Shown here: positions 43,188 through 51,170 of the stretch, in pieces
Numbering within the stretch: the stretch's first letter is position 1
Layout: every line of letters starts with the position of its first letter
DNA from: Chryseobacterium culicis
GTDB taxonomy: Bacteria; Bacteroidota; Bacteroidia; Flavobacteriales; Weeksellaceae
NCBI RefSeq assembly: GCF_002979755.1
Contig: NZ_PCPP01000001.1
Location: forward strand, 1,582,665-1,646,664
DNA length: 64,000 bases
Direction: 5' to 3'
The notes under the pieces: generated by a model
What the model was told of the DNA's origin: nothing
What the model saw: the letters and a program-made list of their open reading frames with translations, nothing else
The model's database searches: none
Made by a program: the position numbers and the translations under genes

Positions 43188-43691
43188 CTATTTCAACAGA
43201 TTGGTAATCTTCCCTACCAGCCAGTGATCATCACTTTTTATTGCCAGATCCATGATATTGTTGATTTTTCCGGTTACAGAACTGAAATCATTCATCAGCT
43301 TGATAAATTCCTGAGCTTCTTCCGAGTCTTTATCCTCAATATTTTTTAATTCTTCTAAAAAAGAAATTACAGGTTCAATTTCTCTCTTTCTGCGTTCTTT
43401 GGTAATCTGTTTGAACAAATACCAGACATCTTTTTCTGCAACGAAATATTCTTTACGGTCTCCTTTTACAAATTCCTTTTTCACAATTCCCCAGTCTATC
43501 AGGGCACGAAGATTCATATTGGCATTTCCTCTTGAAATCTCCAGCTGCTCCATTACTTCATCGGTAGAAAGGGGTTTGCTGCTAGCCAAAAGCAGTGCAT
43601 GCACCTGCGCCATCGTACGGTTGATTCCCCAATTGGTAGCAAAGGTTCCCCAGGTCTGAATATATTTTTCTTTTGCTTCTGAAAGTTGCAT
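43188..43691 (-). CDS. GbsR/MarR family transcriptional regulator
   Basis: The 167-residue regulator has a winged helix with MAQVHALLLASSKPLSTDEVMEQL and ISRGNANMNLRALIDWGIVKK (about residues 28-72), the GbsR-like pattern, and a C-terminal helical dimerisation region. GbsR-type proteins are usually repressors. Its promoter and that of the downstream operon share a near-identical 36-37 bp site, suggesting self-regulation and control of the 43032-40618 genes. Confidence 0.9.
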   Translation of the reverse strand: MQLSEAKEKYIQTWGTFATNWGINRTMAQVHALLLASSKPLSTDEVMEQLEISRGNANMNLRALIDWGIVKKEFVKGDRKEYFVAEKDVWYLFKQITKERRKREIEPVISFLEELKNIEDKDSEEAQEFIKLMNDFSSVTGKINNIMDLAIKSDDHWLVGKITNLLK

Positions 43692-43716
43692 GATGTTCCG
43701 CTTTTAATTTCTGTAA

Positions 43717-43776
43717 CAAATGTAATTATATTTTTTGAATTTTCAATAATTTTTGAAAATTAATTTTGAAATAAAA
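43717..43776 (-). promoter_or_regulatory. GbsR promoter with twin operator-like site
   Basis: On the minus strand TTG (43744-43746), a 19-bp spacer and TACATTTG (43717-43724) match the Bacteroidetes promoter. The site 43740-43776 holds the perfect inverted pair TTTTCAA/TTGAAAA with a 6-bp spacer and covers the -33 element, in the same register as in the second copy at 43129-43164. Confidence 0.65.
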
Positions 43777-43800
43777 CAGACACCCTTGAGAATGTCTGTT
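43775..43800 (-). terminator. Terminator of the A2M/barrel genes
   Basis: AACAGACA and TGTCTGTT pair around a 10-base loop and, on the minus strand, are followed by TTATTT. It ends the 48332-43815 gene and touches the GbsR operator-like site. Confidence 0.75.
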
Positions 43801-43814
43801 CTGGTTGATAAAAA

Positions 43815-46800
43815 TCAAGGCTCAATCGTTGTTGTGATTCCCTGATTCCAATATTTTGCTTCCGGCATGTAGTAGAGATAAACATTGCTTGATTTTCCTA
43901 TGTAAGTTCCTGCAAACTCTACTTTAAGATCAAGATTAATAGTTTTCGTTTCTTCTGCATTGAAATGTTCCCAATACAGCACCAGATAATTATCAAAGAT
44001 TTCATAGTAAGAAACCTGCTTTTTATCTATCAGATCTTTCAATAAAGCATTTTGAAGAGTCAACCCCGCAGGAATACCAATTTTTGCGATGGTCATGGGT
44101 AACTGGCCATTTATTTTATTTTTAATGGTAACAGTCATTCTCCTGGTCTCTCCTACTTTGGACGCTCCGGGTTTTAGCTTTGTATCCATGATAAGAGGAA
44201 TATCCTTACTTTCAGGTGCCTGTAATGTATAATATTGATATTCCAGTTTATAAGGTAGTCCATTTTTAGTGGGATAGTGAATATTGATTGTGTTTTCACC
44301 CGCTTTGTATGCTGATGAAAGGCTTATTAGAGGTGAAGTATTGGCCTTATTGATTGTGATAACCGGTTTTTCAACACCAAATAACTTTTCATTTCTAGAG
44401 AAAAATTCGGACAGTGCCTGTACTGCTAATGTTGTTGCATGAGTAGAACCAAATCCATAATATCCATTGAAACTGATTAATTGATCTGTAGCTTCTGCTA
44501 TTTTCAACTGGTTGAGTTTTTCATCTTTCTGAAGTGCCATGATATATAATGAAAGGGTTTCGGCATCGGCTGATATTCCCCATGAGCCCGTAAAAGTGAT
44601 TTGGGATTTTATTTTCTTTGATTCATATTGCTGATCAAGAATCTTCATCAAATCATCATATTCTGCCTGCTTACCTAAATGAGCTGCTGCATTGGCAAGC
44701 AACGCCAGCTGATAGGAGTCTTTTGTGACTAAAGCTCTTTTCATCATCACTTCAAAGGAATCTTCAATTTCATTTTTGAGGCCCAGTTTGGATAAAGCAT
44801 AGACAACGTACATATTTCTCGACCAGGAATATTCGGAAAATTCTTTTTTGGATTCATAACCTCTTCTCACCTCAAACAGCCCATTTCCATTTTTTCTGGA
44901 TAAAATAAATGAGGAAAGACCTTGAATGAGCTTAGCGTCTGGATTTACATACTTTTTTAAATCCGTAAATTCTAATAATGCAAATGCTGAAAGTGACACA
45001 TCCGATTCTTCGCTGTTGAAATACCCGAATCCTCCATCTTTATTTTTATAGCTCAACATTTTCTGGAAGCCTTTTTTCATATTTTTAATGACTTCATTCT
45101 CTGTTGCTGTATTTATTTTTTTACTTGATTTCAAATAATCCAGAATAAAAATATTAGGATACACCGTTGAGGAAAGCTGTTCAAAGCATCCATAAGGCTC
45201 TTTTTTCAATTGTTCCAGATTGTCAAACAATTGCAAAGCAGTGCTTTCAAATACGTAATATGAGGAAAATAAACTTCCATTGATATACTCCGGAATATTG
45301 ATTTTTATCTCTTCTGTTTTGTTATTGATAATAGAAAACTGATGGGGAAATCCTTTTTCTTCAACTTTAAACGGAAGGATCATTGTTTCTCTGAAATCTC
45401 CGGATCTTATGGTAAACTGAATATGGGAATCTATGATTTCATCGGTCTGTATTTTTACAAATAACCTTCCTGATTCCAGTGGTTTCAGGGTAATCAAACT
45501 GTCAGACTGCAGCAGTCTTACATAATTGGGAACAATCACATCCATGGTCATTTTCCTGATTTCAGAGGAATTATTTTTAATAACAACAGGAATGGTCATC
45601 TGATCGGTTCTCGTCAGGTATTGTGGGATTTTACTGTCTATTGAAATGAGACTCTGAGCAGCATAAGTTGTTTCATCTCTCCCAACAAGTCCTGACGCAG
45701 CAATTCCTTCTGTCATAATTCTAAAGGTAGAATTGGCATCTGAATTATAAAATTCCACTTTTGCCTTTCCGTTTTTATCGGTTTCTACTACAGGATTCCA
45801 GTAAAGAGCTTCTCTATAATCAAAACGGTAAGAGGTATTGGTGGTCTTATATTCAGGATACACAAATTCTCTTGATCCTGCATATGAAATAAGTCGTCCA
45901 TAAGGCAGCGCTTCTATGGCAAGATAGGATTTTGGGGTAATATCAAATCTGATTTTTGAGCTGCTGTTTTTATAGGAGTTTACAATCACCACTCCATTTG
46001 CAGCCCTGCTTCCATAAATAGCAGTCGCTGCAGCATCTTTGAGAACAGTGATGCTATTGATATCATTCGGGTTGATGGTAGTATTGAAATTTTCTACAGG
46101 AGCACCATCAATAATGAATAATGGACTCTTATTGGTCATAGAGACGGATCCTCTGATATGGATCTGTCCTCCCGTTCCCGGCTGTCCGGTACTTATGACG
46201 AGTCCTGCGACTTTCCCGTTCAACAAAGAAGCTACATTAGGGTTTTGAATCTCCGTAGTAGATGTTATTGTAGTCGACGACATGGTATTACTCTTCTTCG
46301 CCATTGAATTATACCCTAATACAATAACTTCTTCAAGGCTTTTACTCATAACAGTATCTTTTCTGAAATGACCAGAATTACTCAGCGGGCTGGTATTGTT
46401 CTTGTTTTCTTTTAATGCTTTTTCTTTTTTTTCAGCTTCTTTTACAATTTCTTCTACATCTATATGGGAAATATTTTGCTTTGTTAAAGGATTAATATCC
46501 AGGTTATAAGACAAAATCCTGATTTTCACCAGATGCTTAGGCTGAAAAGATTTGGCAATAATTTTATGTTCATTGCCTGCATTCAGATCTGAAAAATAGA
46601 ACTTCCCATTTTCAGAGACCGTCTGTTTAAGGATTTTTCTCCCACTTGTATCCAACAGAAAAACCTCTGCTTTTACTGGTTTTTTATTCTCATCTTCTAC
46701 AATTCCATAGATTGAGTTTTTCTTTTCAGGAAGGTATTTGTATTTATTGGTTTTTAAAACCTCAGGGATGAGTTCGAAGTATCTGTAGCCATTTGTAAGC

Positions 46801-48332
46801 ATGACAAGATCTAAGCTTTTATCGGCTTTTTCTTCTTTTTTATCGAAATAAAACTGGGGTTTTTCAATTTTCCCTCTCAACTCAGAGTCCATCAGAAGCC
46901 AGGAAACGATGTGATTCTGTTTGTCATCGGAATAGGTCCATAACTTATCATCCACCACACTCAATCCAAGGTTAGCCGGAATCGGGCTATTGTTTTCATC
47001 GGTTGTTTCAATATTCAGGATCACTTTTTCCCTGGGCAGATAATGTTGTTTTACAGGGTTAACCTTTATATTCAGCTGGTTCACTTTATTGGTAAAAACA
47101 ATACGCTCGGCAATAGGAAGAGTATGGTCAAGAACCGTAAATCTGCAGATTCCCACAGGAAATTTTTTCTCATCAATTTCAAATGAATTGCTTCCATTTT
47201 TTAGGGTAAGAGTTTTAGAATATATTTCTTTTCCGCGGAAACTTCCCTGAAGAGTAATCGTTTTTTCCTGAGTTGAAGTGATGGTAAAATTCAGTTTTTT
47301 ATTTTCATTTTGAATATTTAAAACCAATCCGTCATTCTTTGCTTCAGGAAAATTAAAAGTCTGGTTTATATTTTCCGGTTTACTCACTTTTGCATAGTAA
47401 GATTCTCCCTTTTTAGGAGTAAAATGGAAGCTTCCCATCCCGAAATTGTAGGCTGAAATTTCTTTTATCTTTTCATGATTCTGATTGTAAACAGCCAGGA
47501 CAGCATCTACAGGTTTTTCAAATTCATCGAGAATTTTAAAGGCTATATTTTGTTCTATTCCATTGATAAAAGTTCCTCCTTCAGGTAAAAATTTCACATC
47601 AAGATTATTCAGAACAATTGGGATATTCCTGGAAATAGATTCTGTAAATCCATCAAAATTCACTTTAATATTCAACAGTGCATCAGAGGATTTCAACACT
47701 TCAGGAAGCGTAAAGGTTACTATTTTCTTGCCTTCTTTATCGGTGATCAGTTTCCCTTCTGAAACGGTTTCCCCATTGTGCATTACGGTATAATCTGCTT
47801 CATAAAAAGGAATGGGAAGGTTACTCAGACTTCTCATTGAAAAATCGGCTGTCACCTCATCACCCGGCCCATATCCTTTTTTAGGAAAATCGAGTTTCAT
47901 TAAAATCCTTGGAGAAACTATTTTCTGGAGGGTAATTTCTTTTTCAAAGGTATTTTTCACTTCTTCATTCTGCATCCAATTGGTAAAAGCTCTGATCTTA
48001 TAAATGCCGCCTTTCATATCTTCATCAAAATAGAAATAGCCCTGAGCATAGCCATTGGTAATTTCATATTTCATTTTTTTCAAAATGCTTCCTGCCGGAT
48101 CAACCATTTCAAAATTAACAACTCTGCTTTGTTCTACCGGAAGATTATGAGCTCCTTTTACCACATATATTTTAAAATACATTTCCTCACCAGGTTTATA
48201 AAAAACATGATTGGTCTGAATGTAAGTTTTTTCTTTTTCAAAGTCCTGAAATGACTGCTGGGCTTTCACAGAAAAAGTTGAGAATAATAAGCTCAGCAAG
48301 ATGATATAGTTTGATATAAATTTGAAATTCAT
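43815..48332 (-). CDS. Alpha-2-macroglobulin family protein with an inserted SusC-type TonB plug
   Basis: The 1505-residue protein has a signal peptide (about 1-24). MG2-like macroglobulin domains follow (KTYIQTNHVFYKPGEEMYF near 35-53), then a carboxypeptidase-regulatory-like domain (about 553-612) and a full SusC-type plug (about 666-786). The plug carries LEEVIVLGYNSM, GKVAGLVISTGQPGTGGQI, IRGSVSM, IIDGAPV and IYGSRAANGVVIVNSYK. After it comes the A2M domain (YWNPVVETDKNGKAKVEF) and a thioester domain with PYGCFEQLSST (Cys1049, Glu1051, Gln1052), then an alpha/alpha toroid and a C-terminal receptor-binding-like region. No barrel follows the plug. A2M proteins trap proteases via bait cleavage and a thioester; the plug lies where the bait region is expected. 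It starts 3 bp after the plug-less barrel gene. Confidence 0.9.
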   Translation of the reverse strand: MNFKFISNYIILLSLLFSTFSVKAQQSFQDFEKEKTYIQTNHVFYKPGEEMYFKIYVVKGAHNLPVEQSRVVNFEMVDPAGSILKKMKYEITNGYAQGYFYFDEDMKGGIYKIRAFTNWMQNEEVKNTFEKEITLQKIVSPRILMKLDFPKKGYGPGDEVTADFSMRSLSNLPIPFYEADYTVMHNGETVSEGKLITDKEGKKIVTFTLPEVLKSSDALLNIKVNFDGFTESISRNIPIVLNNLDVKFLPEGGTFINGIEQNIAFKILDEFEKPVDAVLAVYNQNHEKIKEISAYNFGMGSFHFTPKKGESYYAKVSKPENINQTFNFPEAKNDGLVLNIQNENKKLNFTITSTQEKTITLQGSFRGKEIYSKTLTLKNGSNSFEIDEKKFPVGICRFTVLDHTLPIAERIVFTNKVNQLNIKVNPVKQHYLPREKVILNIETTDENNSPIPANLGLSVVDDKLWTYSDDKQNHIVSWLLMDSELRGKIEKPQFYFDKKEEKADKSLDLVMLTNGYRYFELIPEVLKTNKYKYLPEKKNSIYGIVEDENKKPVKAEVFLLDTSGRKILKQTVSENGKFYFSDLNAGNEHKIIAKSFQPKHLVKIRILSYNLDINPLTKQNISHIDVEEIVKEAEKKEKALKENKNNTSPLSNSGHFRKDTVMSKSLEEVIVLGYNSMAKKSNTMSSTTITSTTEIQNPNVASLLNGKVAGLVISTGQPGTGGQIHIRGSVSMTNKSPLFIIDGAPVENFNTTINPNDINSITVLKDAAATAIYGSRAANGVVIVNSYKNSSSKIRFDITPKSYLAIEALPYGRLISYAGSREFVYPEYKTTNTSYRFDYREALYWNPVVETDKNGKAKVEFYNSDANSTFRIMTEGIAASGLVGRDETTYAAQSLISIDSKIPQYLTRTDQMTIPVVIKNNSSEIRKMTMDVIVPNYVRLLQSDSLITLKPLESGRLFVKIQTDEIIDSHIQFTIRSGDFRETMILPFKVEEKGFPHQFSIINNKTEEIKINIPEYINGSLFSSYYVFESTALQLFDNLEQLKKEPYGCFEQLSSTVYPNIFILDYLKSSKKINTATENEVIKNMKKGFQKMLSYKNKDGGFGYFNSEESDVSLSAFALLEFTDLKKYVNPDAKLIQGLSSFILSRKNGNGLFEVRRGYESKKEFSEYSWSRNMYVVYALSKLGLKNEIEDSFEVMMKRALVTKDSYQLALLANAAAHLGKQAEYDDLMKILDQQYESKKIKSQITFTGSWGISADAETLSLYIMALQKDEKLNQLKIAEATDQLISFNGYYGFGSTHATTLAVQALSEFFSRNEKLFGVEKPVITINKANTSPLISLSSAYKAGENTINIHYPTKNGLPYKLEYQYYTLQAPESKDIPLIMDTKLKPGASKVGETRRMTVTIKNKINGQLPMTIAKIGIPAGLTLQNALLKDLIDKKQVSYYEIFDNYLVLYWEHFNAEETKTINLDLKVEFAGTYIGKSSNVYLYYMPEAKYWNQGITTTIEP

Positions 48333-48335
48333 GGG

Positions 48336-51104
48336 TTAAAATTTGAGTGAAACAATACATCCAAATGTTTTAAATGACGGAAGGTTGAAAAAATCCAATC
48401 CTCTCCCATTATCCATATCATAAAAATTCTGATTAGGATCTGCGCCTTTATTGGCTTGCCAAAGCATTAGATTATTCACGTAAAAAGTCAGCTTAAGATT
48501 CTGATTTCCATAGTTAATCGGAAAATTGGAAGACAGGGAAATATTGTTGATTCTTATGTAGTCTGCCTTTTGAATATAGTTTTCCGCTACTCCCAGATAG
48601 CCATATCTCGACCATCTGTTTTCATGAACATTCCGGCTGGGATCATAGAAATCAACAGGAATCTGGTTGATACTTCCATTGGCATCTACACCCTGGAAAA
48701 CATAATTTTTAACATTTCTTTGGTCTCCGGAATCGGAAGAACGTCCATAATAATCAAGAACAGCCTGTGTTCCGTTCCAGAGCTGACCGCCTTTTTTCCA
48801 CTCCCAATTGATATCTAAGGATAGATTTTTATAGGTAAAACTATGATTGAATTTCATTACAAAATCCGGTGTAGGATCTGCAATAATTTTCATTCCATTG
48901 GCTTTTTTGGGGAATCCAAACTCATCAATAATCAGTTGTCCAGCTGCATTTCTCTCAAAATAACTTCCCATCACTGCACCCAAAGTCTGGCCTTCTGACA
49001 ATGTCTTATAAATGTCTTTAAATCCTGAAACAGCCAGATTCTGATATCCGGGAGCAATGCGGTCTACAATGTCTTTATATTTGAAAAATGAAACTTTATG
49101 GTTGGTATAAATATGATAGCCAAGACGCAATCGGTTGTAGGCAAAATTGAATTCATATCCGCTGTACGTATGGTCTGCAATATTTTTTAGCTTCAACTGA
49201 TTATTTTCAAAAACAGGAAACAGATCGTCTGTATTTTTTCTGTTGAAATATTCTCCATCCAAACTTATATGATAACCAATGTTCAGGTTGGCTCCTACTT
49301 TCCATTCTTTGGAATTGATGTTGGATAATCCTTTGAAACTTTCCACTTCCTGTACCGGGAAGTATTGATTATAGTTTTCTGCATTCAGCAAAGTTGTGGC
49401 ATAAGATGCGTAAGATCTTGTTATTTCCGGTTCTGAGCTTAATTGAGTATAACTTCCAAGTAACTTAAAATTATAATTATACCAATCGAAAATATCATTA
49501 AATTTTAAATAGAAATTCGCTTTTGGCAGCCAATAATTATTTTTAAGGGAGGTATTGGAAATATAAAATGCATTCCCAAGATTAAAACCTGCTTCAAAAT
49601 CATAATCGCGAATCTCCATATTATAATTAAAAATATGATCCTGTGAAGTTCTCTGATAGAGAGATCGCTGATTGATAAAACTGTTATAAATATCAGATTT
49701 TCTATCATTTAAAATAAAATTCAGGCTGAAAATATTTTTAAAATCATAATCTCCCAATGTATAGGAACCTAATATATTGGAATGGTACGCACTGCTGTTC
49801 TGAGTTCTTTCATTCAATACTCCATTGCTAAAACCATACGCAGAAGGTTTGTACTGATCAAGATTCCAGATGGTATTTTTTTCGTAGGACTGGCTGATAT
49901 TCACTTTGAAATGATCCCAGTTTTTTATTACATTAAGACTAAACCATCTTTCACGGTTCTGATAACGGTATTTGCTGTCCTGCTCAAAAAGAAATGAAGG
50001 GTTGTCTGCATATTGGCTGTAGCTTCTCTGAGAGCCATTGTTCAGAAAAGTATTCTGTTCATTGGAAAAGGAAACCGGTGTTAGCAGTGAATTCTGATAA
50101 GCCTTATTGAACAGCCCAATTCTATTGGTATTGGTTGCTTTATCTTCTTCATAATTAAAAGCAAGATTGATCGTATATCCTCCTAATTCTGTATTCAGTT
50201 TTGCTTTAAAGCTATTCGCGATATCAAACTGATCAATAAAATACATTTGATTTTTCTGCTGCCCCAGATTCAGGGAAAGCCGGATTTTTTCGTTGTTCCC
50301 TTCTTGTATAAAAGCATTTACGTTCAACTGATTGTTGTATCCTACTGTAGTTTTAAAAATGTCGTTATTATATTTCCGTGCATGCTGAAGACCATCAACC
50401 CAGGGGATTAATTTTCCGTTCTGATCATATTCATAAGGCAATCCATTAAATCCCAATGTAGAAATATCGGGTCCGAAACTGAACATCTCATGGGTTTCAG
50501 GTCCCTTCCAGACAAGGTTTCCATTTTCTGATCTTCCCTGAACATATCTGCTCTGTGTTAGCGGAACCGCATTTCTGTTTTTAATATCAAAAGAGGTCGT
50601 AAAGCTCCCATTAAACATTAACATTCTATTATCTAGCCTTTTAACAATATAAACACTGTCATTCTTTTGCTTCAATTTTCTTATCAGATTAAAATAAGAG
50701 TGTGATTTTTTACTTAATCGAGCCTTTGTTTTTTCAATACTAAAATCATCTTTAATTTCCTTTGAAACCAAAGTATCATAGGCTTTGCTGTAAATATTTT
50801 CTACATTTTTCTTTTCTGTCTGACTTTCCAGAATAGCTCTTAATTCTCTGAGTTCATAGGTAGAAATAACGTGAATGTTTTTACCCTGATTCCACACTAA
50901 AGTATCATAAGGTTTAGCAGCAATGATTGCAAATCCTTCCTCATCAGTCAGTTCATAAATGCCACTGTTTTTATTATGAATCTTTAAAAAGTTCTGTACT
51001 TTATCTTTAGATGTTAAAAATTTTCCGGAATAATACAATTGTGAGTTTTGTGCCTGTAATAAGCTAATGGTAAACGGCAATAACAGCAAATAATTCTTTT
51101 TCAT
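48336..51104 (-). CDS. SusC-like outer-membrane beta-barrel lacking a plug domain
   Basis: The 922-residue protein has a signal peptide (1-18, LLQAQ) and a carboxypeptidase-regulatory-like segment (about 22-78, NSGIYELTDEEGFAIIAAKPYDTLV). It then goes through a helical linker straight into a TonB-dependent-receptor barrel. SusC-type C-terminal features include RWSRYGYLGVAENYIQKADY, IRINNISLSSNF, LTFYVNNLMLW and the terminal VSLKF. None of the SusC plug signatures (GKVAG, IRIRG, IDG, YGSRGANGVI) is present, and its length matches a receptor missing the plug. Neighbouring genes on both sides carry plug domains. It probably forms the outer-membrane pore of a multi-protein receptor. Confidence 0.87.
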   Translation of the reverse strand: MKKNYLLLLPFTISLLQAQNSQLYYSGKFLTSKDKVQNFLKIHNKNSGIYELTDEEGFAIIAAKPYDTLVWNQGKNIHVISTYELRELRAILESQTEKKNVENIYSKAYDTLVSKEIKDDFSIEKTKARLSKKSHSYFNLIRKLKQKNDSVYIVKRLDNRMLMFNGSFTTSFDIKNRNAVPLTQSRYVQGRSENGNLVWKGPETHEMFSFGPDISTLGFNGLPYEYDQNGKLIPWVDGLQHARKYNNDIFKTTVGYNNQLNVNAFIQEGNNEKIRLSLNLGQQKNQMYFIDQFDIANSFKAKLNTELGGYTINLAFNYEEDKATNTNRIGLFNKAYQNSLLTPVSFSNEQNTFLNNGSQRSYSQYADNPSFLFEQDSKYRYQNRERWFSLNVIKNWDHFKVNISQSYEKNTIWNLDQYKPSAYGFSNGVLNERTQNSSAYHSNILGSYTLGDYDFKNIFSLNFILNDRKSDIYNSFINQRSLYQRTSQDHIFNYNMEIRDYDFEAGFNLGNAFYISNTSLKNNYWLPKANFYLKFNDIFDWYNYNFKLLGSYTQLSSEPEITRSYASYATTLLNAENYNQYFPVQEVESFKGLSNINSKEWKVGANLNIGYHISLDGEYFNRKNTDDLFPVFENNQLKLKNIADHTYSGYEFNFAYNRLRLGYHIYTNHKVSFFKYKDIVDRIAPGYQNLAVSGFKDIYKTLSEGQTLGAVMGSYFERNAAGQLIIDEFGFPKKANGMKIIADPTPDFVMKFNHSFTYKNLSLDINWEWKKGGQLWNGTQAVLDYYGRSSDSGDQRNVKNYVFQGVDANGSINQIPVDFYDPSRNVHENRWSRYGYLGVAENYIQKADYIRINNISLSSNFPINYGNQNLKLTFYVNNLMLWQANKGADPNQNFYDMDNGRGLDFFNLPSFKTFGCIVSLKF

Positions 51105-51130
51105 CGGTAATTAGTATGTATAAAAGTATA

Positions 51131-51162
51131 AAAAAAGAAATTTCCGGGGAAATTTCTTTTTT
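51131..51162 (-). terminator. Hairpin terminator or attenuator inside the sigma/VWA/barrel/A2M cluster
   Basis: The perfect arms AAAAAAGAAATTTCC and GGAAATTTCTTTTTT (15 bp, GG loop) lie between the VWA-plug gene and the barrel gene. On the minus strand the hairpin ends in a T run. Only about 26 bp remain before the barrel ATG, too little for a separate conventional promoter. Confidence 0.75.
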
Positions 51163-51170
51163 CCTGACAG

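Noticed and set aside
48336..51104. Possible plug hidden in the N terminus of the barrel protein
   Set aside because: Residues 80-200 contain none of the SusC plug motifs (GKVAG, IRIRG, IDG, YGSRGANGVI); only a carboxypeptidase-regulatory-like domain and a charged linker are visible.
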